A DNA stretch of 64,000 bases. Source: Globisporangium splendens. Its lineage: Eukaryota > Oomycota > Peronosporomycetes > Pythiales > Pythiaceae. The stretch covers positions 157,333 to 221,332 of the forward strand of contig VFIW01000054.1 in assembly GCA_006386115.1 (NCBI GenBank), read 5' to 3'. Below, piece after piece: positions 46,359 through 56,140 of the stretch (its first letter is position 1; each line of letters opens with the position of its first letter). The position numbers were made by a program, and so were the translations under genes. Under the pieces are notes generated by a model, which saw only the letters and a list, made by a program, of their open reading frames with translations, was not told the DNA's origin and ran no database searches.

Positions 46359-48527
46359 ATGGGCGACGAGTTCGGCGACGCGTCCATGGAGATCTTCCTG
46401 GCGCTGCTGGCGGTCGTGCTGCTGCTGCTGCTCGGCGGCGGGCTCTACTTGCTGCGCGACCGCTCCCGACACGGCGTCGCCGACCACATGTCGCGCTCCT
46501 TCCTCGCCAGGTATTGCGTGGATGTAGATGCAGGCGTTTGTGTGTATGCGCGTGTCTTTGATTCGTACTGACAGTTCATCGCTTTGTGTGTGTGTGTATT
46601 GTGACAGAATCCTATTAGCCGAATCCGAGACCATGACGCGCCTCGACCTCGAACGAACGTGCGTCTTTTTGCGCTGGCTTGTTTGCGTATTTGTCATGTG
46701 CGCTCTGTATTTTGCTCACTTGTGCGTATATTTCTCTGTGCATTGCTTTATAGAATTGAGAGCGACGAGCGCTGGAAGTGCCTCGTGTGCGAGTTCAGCA
46801 ACGCGCTCGACAAACGCACGTGCATTTTGTGCGGCACCAAGCGCACCACGAGCAACAGCATCATCGTCAGCGCCAACCCCACCAGCAACAGCGTCACGAG
46901 CGCTCACAGCCGTCGGCGGAGCTCCTCGGGACCCATTGACGCCGTCGACGAGCTCCGCATCAACAAGCACCACACGACGTCGCTCTCGCAGCCACAGCCG
47001 CAGCAGAACCTGCGGCTCAGCACGCTCAACCCGCGCCAGCGGTACGCGCGCAAGCGCAAGGAGTGGGTGCGCCGCATCGGCGCCGATGGCACGGCGTACT
47101 GGACGCGCCAGGATCTCGTGCTGCAGCCTGTGATGGCGCGCCGGAACAGCAGCTTCCAGTCCGGCTCGTCCTTCCTTGACACCACTACCAGCACCATGAA
47201 CAACCAGGGAAGACCGTCCTCGGGGTACGTGACGTACCTCGTGCGCTCGTCGGTTCACAGCGAGGGCCGCCTGACGTTCGCCGAGTCGACGCAGGCCGAC
47301 GCCGCGACCACCATCGGCGGCTACAAGATCCACGCCTCGGAGCTCGAGCTCATCGACCAGGTCTGTCAGATGCCCTTTCCACGGAAATTCGCGTGGTTTT
47401 TAGAAAGAATGGGTAATTTGCTGAAAAGCTGGGAGGAAGGACGCATCAAGCTCAGCGTGCATCGCGACAACATCCTCGTCGAGTCCATGGAGCAGTTGCT
47501 GGGCATCCAGGTCGAGCATATCCATTTCCCGTTGCGGATCGAGTTTATCGGCGAAGTTGGCATCGATGCCGGCGGACTCCAGCGCGAATGGTTTTCGATC
47601 CTGTTTTCAAAGCTGCTTGATGATTCTCTGGGACTGTTTATGAACTGCCACCGCAACAACAACTCGGTCGCGATCAATCCGAACTCGATCGAGTGCACGG
47701 CCGACCACTTGCTGTACTTCCGTGGCATTGGACGCCTCGTGGGCCGCGCACTGCTCGAAGGTCACGTGATGCAAGCGCGGCTCTGTCTCCCGATCCTCAA
47801 GCACTTTTTGGGCGTCCCGATCACGTTTTCCGACCTCCAGTATGTCGACCCAGAGATCTACAACAGCATGAAGTGGATCCGCGAGAACGACGACGTTGAT
47901 GCGCTCGAGCTCACGTTTTGCGTGACTGAGATCCGCAACGAACGACCTTTTATCATCGACCTGGTACCCGGTGGCCGCGATCTCGCCGTCACGGACGCCA
48001 ACAAACTCGAGTACTTGCACCTGAAGCTCCGGTACCTGATGCTCGACCGGTACGCGGAGCAGCTCCAGGCGCTCTCTCTGGGACTCTTTGAGGTTGTGCC
48101 GCAGGAAAACCTCATGGTGTTTGACTACCAGGAGCTCGAGCTCGTGCTCTGCGGGTTGCCTGAGATCGACGTCGGCGACTGGCGCAAACATACCCAGGTC
48201 GCGCCGAGCTTCGGCCCGGATTCGCCGCTCGTCGAGTGGTTCTGGGAGGTGATCACCGAGTTTTCCGAGGACGAGCGCGCGCGGTTCCTCCAGTTTTGCA
48301 CGGGCTCGTCTCGCGTACCTGTCCAAGGTTTCAAAGGATTGACGAGCTACGATGGTCGCATTTGTCCGTTTGCATTGCGTCCACTCCCGCATCAGACGGC
48401 GGGGTTCCCGAAGGTGCACACGTGCTTCAACCGCGTCGAGTTGCCGCAATACGCAACGAAACAGGAGCTCGAAGACGCATTGTACACGATCCTGGAGATG
48501 GATTTGACCGAGTTCAGCGAAGAATAA
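46359..48527 (+). CDS. membrane-anchored HECT E3 ubiquitin ligase with RanBP2-type zinc finger
   Basis: Exons 46359-46510, 46608-46658 and 46754-48527 join in frame to 658 residues. Residues about 10-32 form a strong membrane span (EIFLALLAVVLLLLLGGG). A RanBP2-type finger follows at about 74-97 (RWKCLVCEFSNALDKRTC then CGTK; Cys 77, 80, 91, 94). A low-complexity linker and a C-terminal HECT domain (from about 270) complete the protein; GLQREWFSILFSKLL and the catalytic HTCFNRVELP (Cys 625) near the C-terminus are intact. It should accept ubiquitin from an E2 on Cys 625 and pass it to substrates near the anchored membrane; the finger may bind ubiquitin or another ligand. The substrate is unknown. 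The start is the first ATG before the span. Confidence 0.9.
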
Positions 48528-48690
48528 GCAGTCGAGTCGCTTTTTGAAGATTGAGAGCGTGACGACGATGTTGAGAAAGATAGTAGGTGTCAGAAGCAAA
48601 AATGGTAAGAAAGTGACTAAGTTATTGAAATATATAAGCCACTGAGTGCGCTTGTGAGGTGTCCAGCAAACTAACGGCTTCATGATGACC

Positions 48691-49729
48691 TCAGTCGTCC
48701 TGAGATCCCTCGGCACCGCCATCGAAAAGCGTCGGATCACCATTTTCCTCATTGCCATGCGCTTCTGTTTCTTCTCCATCATCGTCGTCGTCCATGCCGC
48801 TTTCGTCGCTTTGGTCCAGCACACCGCGGTCCACGACGATGCCGTCGCGAGCGCTGGACAACCGGCTCGAGTTCCTCCTCGACGTCCTGCTCTTGTTATC
48901 GTTGTCGTCCAAATCGCTGCGTGGCTGTGGATTCCTGGTTTTGGCGCCATCGCCTGCTTCTGAACCATGCTCGTCCTGGCCATTACCACCACGCGCCGTG
49001 TATTCGCTAATGGGGATGTCCTCGTCCTCGTTGTCTTCGCCTGTGCCGCTGCCCGAGTCGAGATCATTTTCGGCTGCACCAGCTTCTCTCGCTGTGTACT
49101 CGCGTTGGAATCGCAAAAAGCCGGCTTTCGTGAGCACCATGTGCTCTGCACCATCCACATTGTCGTGACCATGGTCGTCCACAATTGTCGTGCTCATATT
49201 ACCGCCAAACATCTCGAGGAAGCGCACGAGATCGAGTGGCGGGATCGCGGAGCCGCAACGCAGCAAGAACAGTCTGAGCTCGGTTGATGTGATGAAACCT
49301 CGCCGAAACGTGTCAAGCAGTTTCCACTCGGATTCCCACAATTGCGCATTGCGCTGTCGCACAGTTTCTTCATCATCTGGGGCTTCAGGTACGACATTGT
49401 CGCCATTATTCGGGAGCTGCTCGTCGTTATTGTTCAACATGTCGCCGATGTGCAGCACTGGCACCATTGGCGTGGAGTCTCCAGTCGTTGCTGCCGAGTC
49501 TGTAGCTGCAGCGTTAGTTGGGGGTGGCGGAGGAGGCATCGGCACATGGCTGTCGACAATCTTAAGAAACTCTACGAGCCAGTCGTCTGTCAGTCAAGAT
49601 CCATGAAGAGAAGAGCTAGAATCGAGAAAATCCTACCGTTACCGTTCTCAATTCCGTGAGTTCGGTGGGGCTCAATCGGTCCACGCAGGCATTAAACGAG
49701 GCTTGGAACGACGCCTGAATGAGCTCCAT
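48691..49729 (-). CDS. acidic protein with EF-hand-like segment, function unknown
   Basis: The main exon (49586-48691) reads DWLVEFLKIVDSH, a proline run, then ESEWKLLDTFRRGFITSTEL, which resembles a helix-loop-helix of EF-hand type lacking a full set of acidic ligands. It ends in a long Asp/Glu/Gly/Ser-rich tail (SDESGMDDDDDGEE). A probable first exon begins at ATG 49727-49729 (MELIQASFQASFNACVDRLS) and ends at 49643 or 49637, but neither visible donor joins the main exon in frame. Either an upstream exon exists (a ctttgtcag acceptor lies directly before the ATG) or a base is in doubt. No family is recognised. Confidence 0.6.
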
Positions 49730-50017
49730 GACCTGACAAAGGTGAGCAAGTGTATCTCAAGTACAAAATCACAATGCGGTGAGCACCAAAGTGGGGAGAT
49801 GCGGATGAAAAGACGCGCGACGGATTGGGGGCAGCCACATAAAGGTCCGTTTTTCTTCTGGATTCCCATCGCCGCGTTGCCCCAGTGGAGTTGATTATCA
49901 AATAGACAGAACCTCTCATCTCGAGTTAATCACATAGAGTCGAATCTTGCACAGTGACTGTGCTCTTTCCGATAGCACTTGAGAAAACAGACTCACACCA
50001 ACGGATCGTCGATCATT

Positions 50018-51183
50018 TCAAATAGCATCTTGTAGAATCTCTGTCTCTTGGTCCCGCCGCGTCATCTCCAGCTCGATTTGCATTCTCTCTCGACTGATTT
50101 CCTTGCGTCGCCGTTGCAGCTTCTCGCGGCAGCTCTCGTTCTCGTCTCTGCGGTGCGCGAAATCAGCCTCCCATTCTTGCGTTCTGTCAAACTGATTTCG
50201 TTCGATCTCTGCTTTTAAAAGCGCGATCTTGACCTCCTCTCGCCGTCGCCGGATTTCCCTGCGGCGAATCTCGTTCTCCTGCTTACGCAGCGCGAGTTCA
50301 GCCTCCCAGTTTTTCTTTCGAGTGTCCAAGTCCTTTCCGGCGCTTCTAACTCGTAAGCGCGCGATCTTCTGATCAAAATGGCGCTTCAAAGTATCGCCGC
50401 CGTTGACTGATCTCCTGCTTGATCGAGCTCTTCTTCCAGCATCTGCATACATATACAGCCACAGCGTGTCAACGTCCATGCATATGCTGCGGGACTCAAC
50501 CATAGTTCAGTTTAGACAGCTTACCATGGAACCGCGCCTCAGTTGACGATACGCGTGACACTGCATCGTTTCCGTCATTTCTGCGGCGTTTGCGTCGCTT
50601 TATAGCTTCTCGCCCTCGGAGAGTCATACTCGCGCCATTTCTGTCCACTTGTCTGTCGCGCTGCGGCTTTGCATTCGCTGGTTTCTTTGACTTTTGCGCC
50701 TCATATGCTGCTATCCTGTCACAGGTCTCGTCTAAAAGCTTCTGGGTCTCCAAATACTGACTGTATGTACCCGAATTCTTCTTGTACACCTTGCCGTTCT
50801 TTTCAAACGTGCGCACCAAAAGAAGAAACCTACATGCATATCCTGCCGATTTGAGACCATGCTTGATAAATACACATGCAGGCCAACGCTCTCTTAGTAT
50901 CTCACCTTTCATAGGCGCTTCGCGCGATGACGCTGGCTTTGAGCGCCGCGCACACTCGCTCGCCAAACTCGTCGATGAGCTTGTGTTTCTGGCCGCGCGG
51001 AGCCGCGAACAGATCGACGGCGAGCGCCTCGCGCAGCACGACGACATCGGCCTCGGGCGTAAAGTAGAACTTTGGCGGCAGCCGCGCAGGAACAGAAGCA
51101 GACGCGGCACTGGGTGGATGGGCAGAGGCCGCATTGCCGTCGTGTTCTGCTTTGCCCGAGAGCGCGCGCAGCAATTCGATCAT
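50018..51183 (-). CDS. basic coiled-coil protein, possibly Myb/SANT-like DNA-binding
   Basis: Exons 51183-50906, 50829-50525 and 50442-50018 join in frame (introns 76 and 82 bp) to 335 residues. Residues about 37-100 (PPKFYFTPEADVVVLREALA ... YERFLLLVRTFEK) have the helix pattern of a Myb/SANT-like or trihelix domain at the N-terminus. A basic nuclear-localisation-like cluster (KRRKRRRND) is in the middle. The last 110 residues are a highly charged single coiled coil (REIRRRREEVKIALLKAEIE) ending QDAI. This layout is common among uncharacterised oomycete proteins thought to bind DNA; the assignment rests on pattern only. Confidence 0.75.
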
Positions 51184-51577
51184 GCTGCTGCTTCCTTTGG
51201 CTTGCTGTTGGTGTGGAAATCCGAGCGGGAGGGATGCAAAGTGGTCATTTATACCGTAAAGCGGTATCCAAATATACGTATTTTCTCTCTAAAAAACTGG
51301 AGAGCAGAAAAAGGTTAACATGCGGTTTAAAGAAGGTTGAATGCGTCAAGGGCTGCGCAATCAATACCGACGATGTACCGGTGATCCCCCTCTCCGTTTG
51401 ACAGCCATCAGCTGATTGGTTTAATCGCACACGACGCGTCTTTTTCAGCCAATGAGAATCCATTATTCCTCCCAAAGACTCTCACACACACACACACTCT
51501 CTTTTGTGGCTCTTCACTTCAGAAGGACGCCGCGGCCATCAGATTTCTATCGGAAGTGCGGAACGCAAGGAGGCATC
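51184..51577. other. divergent promoter region
   Basis: The 394 bp between the divergently transcribed coiled-coil gene and the histidine-synthesis fusion gene must hold both promoters. A CA-repeat (51482-51496) lies about 80 bp before the ATG at 51578. No open frame of note. Confidence 0.6.
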
Positions 51578-52980
51578 ATGGCGACGACGCAGGTGCAGGC
51601 GCTGCTGCTGGACATGGACGGTGTGATGGCCGAGGTGTCGCTCTCGTACCGCAAGGCGATCGTCGAGACCGCCGCGCACTTCGGCGCCGCCGTCAGCTTC
51701 GAGCAGATCGAGCAGCAGAAGCTCGCGGGCAACGCCAACAACGACTGGCAGCTCACACACCGCCTCATCCACGCGGCGGCGGGTGCGCAGACGCCCTCGC
51801 TCGAGGACGTCACGCGAGTGTTCGAGGATTTCTACCAGGGCGTCGATGGCACGCCTGGTCTGTGCGAGTTGGAGACGCTGCTTTCGCCCAAGGGCTTGCT
51901 CCAGGAGCTGCACCGGCGCCTGCCCAAAGGCATGGCCGTCGTCACGGGTCGGCCGCGCAAGGACTGCGAGAAGTTCCTGAAGGCCCACGGGTGTGTTTCC
52001 TGTAATCGTGGCTTGCATTCTTAACTGGTGTCTTCTCACTAACGGTTGTATGCTGCAGGCTTCAGGATTTCTTCAAGGCGCAGATCTGCATGGAAGACTG
52101 CTCGCCTAAGCCATCGCCGGAGCCAGTGCTGCTGGCGCTCAAGGCGCTTGGTGTTGACGCGCAGCACGCTGCGATGGTTGGAGACACGGTTGACGACGTC
52201 GTTGCAGGCGTGAAGGCCGGTACGCAAGCTTACGGCGTGCTCACGCCGCAGGTGTACGCCAAGTGGATCCTCGAACTCACACCTCCCCCGGTCATCCAGG
52301 CACTCAAGGACTGCGGTGCGTCGGTCATCCTGGATCCAGGTCTCACGAAGCTTCTGGACGTTGTGGCTGTGCCTACGGCCGCGCCGTCTTCGGGACTCCG
52401 CGAAGCGCAGATCTCGCGCGTGACCAAGGAAACGTCGATCGATGTCAAGATTTCGCTCGACGGCACTGGCAAATCCAAGATCAGCTCGGGTATTGGCTTC
52501 CTGGACCACATGATCACGGCACTTGCCAAGCACAGTCGCTTCGACATTGAGCTCGCGTGCAAGGGCGACACGTGGATCGACGACCACCACACGACCGAAG
52601 ATTGCGCGCTGACACTCGGTGAGGCGTTCGACAAGGCGCTGGGCAACCGCCAGGGCATCGCGCGCTTCGGTTCGGCGTGTGCGCCGCTCGACGAAGCGCT
52701 CTCTCGCGCTATTGTCGACATCTCGAGCCGCGCGCACAGTGAGATCAACTTGCAGCTTGTGCGCCCCATGGTCGGCGAGCTCTCGTGCGAGATGATCACG
52801 CACTTTTTCGAGTCGTTTGCGAGCGCCGCGCGCCTGACGCTCCACGTCGACGTGCTGCGTGGCCGTAACGACCACCACCGCGCTGAGGCGTCGTTCAAGG
52901 CCCTCGCGATCGCGCTCCGCGCTGCTGTCAAGCACGACGACACCGCGGGCATTCCGAGCACCAAGGGGGTCCTCGCCTAA
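51578..52980 (+). CDS. HAD-family phosphatase fused to imidazoleglycerol-phosphate dehydratase (histidine synthesis)
   Basis: Exons 51578-51990 and 52059-52980 (68-bp intron) encode 444 residues. The N-terminal half is a HAD hydrolase: LLLDMDGVM (Asp12, Asp14), VVTGRPRKD and GDTVDDVVAG. The C-terminal half from about residue 250 is a complete imidazoleglycerol-phosphate dehydratase: SSGIGFLDHMITALAKHS, WIDDHHTTEDCALTLGEAF and GRNDHHRAEASFKALAIAL, with the metal-binding His and Glu clusters present and the usual length of about 195 residues. IGPD removes water from imidazoleglycerol phosphate. A HAD partner could supply the later histidinol-phosphate phosphatase step, as in enterobacterial HisB, but this HAD looks like a different subfamily, so its substrate is inferred. 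The start is the ATG directly before the HAD motif. Confidence 0.92.
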
Positions 52981-53865
52981 GTGTCCTTTCGTTTGCATGC
53001 TTGCTACATCTACATAGAATCAACAACGTCTACAGTCGTTTCCGAAGTAGGTCGACATATCGTTGACAGCCTTAGGGATAAAACCAAGATGAATGAATGG
53101 CCAACAGTGACTGCACTGTTGGAAAACACCTGCGGGGATTGCTTGGAGCACGACGGGCGGCGTATACTGTGCCGGCGGCTTTGGCAAGTGGGAAACACTG
53201 ACAGCACGGAGCCTAGAAGCAGCCACTTCCTAGTCGGGATGACCAGATCTGCTGGGCTGGACTCCACTCGCAGCAGCGATTGCGCAGTGCGCCGGAAGGG
53301 AAGATCGCAAACGGACGAGAGCAGAAAGAGAGAGAGAGAAGAGAGGAGCTTCCCGCGCGACTCGACAGAACTGCAAAGTTTCCACCATCTAACAACGCAA
53401 CAGAGCAAGCAGGAACCACCCCACGGATGCTCACCGCAATTGTTGAAAGCGTATCAGCAGAAGCGATCGGGAGCTGATCAAAAGGGATCACTGAGTCAAT
53501 GGGGGGATCGTTTCGTGTTTATCTGCCATATCAACAATACGCTCGGAGTGCCCAAGGTCGTGCTAAATCCCACTTTGCAGTGAACATTTTAGGATCCGTT
53601 TGTAAGAGCGTTTGGTTGTCTCTGTGGAAAGCTGTGTGCGAGCAGAATCGGCTGTTAGAGCATGTCGACTTCCCAGTCAACAATGGAAAGAGTGTGCCAT
53701 GATGGGCTTGTGTTGCCAACCCCCTTCTCAAATGGTCAATGTGTCCGGTCTCACCGTGCGCAGCTCTTCAAAGAAGCGCGAACACTCACTCCTCTGGGAA
53801 AGGCAGCAGGCACGCACTCTGCAATTCGCACTCTCTCACTCAAGTCTCCCAACAGACAAGCAAAC
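52981..53865. other. intergenic region upstream of the elicitin-like pair
   Basis: This 885 bp holds no recognised gene. The open frame 52981-53583 plus (200 codons, no ATG at its beginning) has no domain. The 100 bp before 53866 are pyrimidine-rich (cactctctcactcaag) and likely include the start site of the first elicitin-like gene. Confidence 0.5.
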
Positions 53866-54447
53866 ATGACCAAGAGCTCTGTCTTCACTGCGATTTCCCT
53901 GGCTATGCTCGCCTCGATAGTGTCGGCGCACGGCGACGAAAGCCACTCTGGATCAGGTTCCGTGTCGCACTCGGGAGCTGTCGGCGAATGCGACAGCACT
54001 GTCAGCGCGCTCGTGATCGCCGCGTACACGAATGGCACGTTTTACAGCACGTGTGCTTCGGGAAAGACGTTCAAGATCACGACGTTGGCGGACGTCGAGG
54101 CACTCTCATCGACCGATTTTGCCGCGTTTTGCGGCTCGGCAAACGAAAACTGCCTCGAGCCACTCCACAACGTGGTCCACCACGCGCCAACGGACTGTCT
54201 CGTCAACTACGAGGGCAAGGACCAGGACCTCAGGGACGAGATCATCGACCTCCACGACAAATGCCACGCACTCTTGGACGCCGAGGCAGCCGCTTCGCAC
54301 AGCACGACCAGCGGCAGCACGGCGTCTTCTACTTCGACCGTGTCGACCCCTACGCCTTCCCCAACCAGCTCGGCCGCATCTGTCAGTACCAAGGCGCTCG
54401 CCTTCGCTGTGGGTGTCTGCGCCACGGTGACCTCGTTCGTTATGTAA
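53866..54447 (+). CDS. elicitin-like GPI-anchored protein 1
   Basis: A single-exon gene of 193 residues begins with a signal peptide ending ...ASIVSA, followed by HGDESHSGSGS. The elicitin-type domain has six cysteines (GEC, STC, AFC, ENC, TDC, DKC) with spacings of 20, 25, 6, 14 and 21; the 14-residue gap before the fifth matches the elicitin fold, the others vary as in elicitin-like proteins. A Ser/Thr-rich stalk and a C-terminal hydrophobic tail (STKALAFAVGVCATVTSFVM) predict a GPI anchor. Elicitins bind sterols and lipids at the cell surface; this function is inferred. It forms a direct-repeat pair with the gene at 55389. Confidence 0.85.
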   Translation: MTKSSVFTAISLAMLASIVSAHGDESHSGSGSVSHSGAVGECDSTVSALVIAAYTNGTFYSTCASGKTFKITTLADVEALSSTDFAAFCGSANENCLEPLHNVVHHAPTDCLVNYEGKDQDLRDEIIDLHDKCHALLDAEAAASHSTTSGSTASSTSTVSTPTPSPTSSAASVSTKALAFAVGVCATVTSFVM

Positions 54448-55388
54448 TCTGTTGAAGACGACGGAGGGCATCCATAGAGTATATACACTCTGTATTCAAT
54501 GTTGTAAAGCAAAACAAAATACTTTCTACATGAGACTGATCTCGCGGGGTATCACTTTCGATTCTCTCGTCCATTTAGTGCAGCGTCCTCTAGCCTACGT
54601 TTGTATTGACGAGAGGGTGTGGAGTAGGCTAGGAGCAAGTACCGCTGCGTACAAGAGAGATTTGAAGTTTGCACGCGGATGCAAATCGGATACTTGTAGA
54701 AGAGAGAGCTGCCTCGATTACTGGAGAGAGAGCAGCAACTAATGATCAAGGAAAGCATCCATTCATCTTCTGCTGTGCAGCCTCCTGTGGATTGGCTCAA
54801 GCTTCAAGTCGTCGCGTGAGGTGGCGGGTGACCTCTGAGGTCTCAATTGGACGATTGGCTTCTCCATGGTGCTGGGAGCCGATCACAGCAGATTGAGGGA
54901 CACAAGTGGATACACTGCGAGTTTGCAATATGCGCGCGCGTTCCGCTGGCGATCCCATCTGTTAAGGGAGATTTGGCTGGCTCCGCTATTGTTGACTGGG
55001 CACCTCAACATCTTGAGGAGGTTTCGTTTGGGACTGATGGTGCACGAGAAAATCCACATCACCATGAAGCCCCAATTGGTACAAGCTGGATCCCCTTTTG
55101 GCAATGTGTTCTCCATTCTAAAAGGGCTGTTTTGGTTGAAAGCCCTTTGTAGAGGCAACTTGACCCTGTTGCACCTGTACCCACCCAATCAACAATAGCA
55201 GTACACTCCTGGCGGTAATTGGCTTCGTTGGCTTCGCCTTGTGAGCCCTCGTGACATGTATGGTTGCACATTTGTCCCCAGGATGCACACTGCACGTGTG
55301 AAGTCTCTTGTCGTTTTTAGTCTCCGAGTCATTCTGCAATTTGCATCGTCCAGCTCAAGCGTCTTCTCCATCCACACCTCCATCCAGC
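54448..55388. other. spacer between the two elicitin-like genes
   Basis: A 941-bp interval. An ATG-led plus-strand frame of 110 codons at 54866-55198 (MVLGADHSRLRDTSGYTASL) and an overlapping minus-strand frame are open but match nothing I know; both may be chance. The 3' end contains the promoter of the second elicitin-like gene. Confidence 0.45.
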
Positions 55389-55976
55389 ATGGTCAAGTTC
55401 ACTCCACTCGCTTCTCTTGTGTCCCTGGTGGTCCTCGCAGCTTCTGTGTCTGCCCATGGAGACGAAGTCCACTCGTCGGCGTCCGGCTCCGCTTCGCATT
55501 CTGACGTCGTCGCTGGAGAATGCAACAGCACCGTCAGCGCCTTTGTGACCTCCGTGTACACGAACGCGACGTTCTTCAACACGTGCGCCACCGGCTTGAC
55601 CTTCTCATTCAAGACGGTTGCGGACGCGACTTCGCTCTCAGCCGCAGACTTCTTCACGTTTTGCAACTCGTCGGCGTGTCTTGGCCCCATGCACGACGTC
55701 ATCCACCACGCACCAACGGACTGCCTCATCATGTACGAAGGCAAGGCGCAGAACCTCACGGGCAAGATCATCGACATTCACCACGAGTGCCACGAAGTCA
55801 AGGACGCGGCCAAGGCTGCGGCTGCTGGGAGCCACGGCAGTGGACACGGCAGCGCAGCCTCGGCGACCATCGCGACACCATCGCCATCCACGAGCTCAGC
55901 GGCTTCATCGATCAACAGCAAGGTGGTCGCCGTCGCGGTTGCTGGTTGTGCTACTGTCGCGTCGTTCGTCTTCTAA
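55389..55976 (+). CDS. elicitin-like GPI-anchored protein 2
   Basis: A single-exon 195-residue paralogue of the preceding gene, same orientation. The signal peptide is MVKFTPLASLVSLVVLAAS, followed by HGDEVHSSASGSASHS. It has the same six-cysteine order (GEC, NTC, TFC, SAC, TDC, HEC) with one residue fewer between the third and fourth cysteines, the conserved HAPTDCL motif, a Gly/Ser/Thr stalk and a hydrophobic GPI-type tail ending ATVASFVF. Several N-x-S/T sites (CNSTV, YTNATF, QNLTGK) suggest glycosylation. The pair probably arose by tandem duplication. Confidence 0.87.
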   Translation: MVKFTPLASLVSLVVLAASVSAHGDEVHSSASGSASHSDVVAGECNSTVSAFVTSVYTNATFFNTCATGLTFSFKTVADATSLSAADFFTFCNSSACLGPMHDVIHHAPTDCLIMYEGKAQNLTGKIIDIHHECHEVKDAAKAAAAGSHGSGHGSAASATIATPSPSTSSAASSINSKVVAVAVAGCATVASFVF

Positions 55977-56140
55977 GGCTGAGTGCTTGACTGGATATTG
56001 CCATTCATCTGTGCGTGTGTGTCGTCATCTATAAAATAGATTCGCTTAATTAAACGTTCGTGATCGCCTTCACGCAACAAACTTCTTCGCTCATACACGA
56101 CAGCGAGATGCTTCACCAATGAATGCGCCATCCTCTGCAA

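Noticed and set aside
47607..49184. 525-codon minus-strand frame spanning the HECT and EF-hand-like genes
   Set aside because: It is antisense to the HECT domain and out of frame with the acidic protein; its Met/Thr/Lys-rich start is a frame-shifted reading of the acidic tail.
54866..55198. ATG-led 110-codon frame between the elicitin-like genes
   Set aside because: Both strands are open over the same bases and neither shows a domain; possibly an old transposon piece but unsupported.
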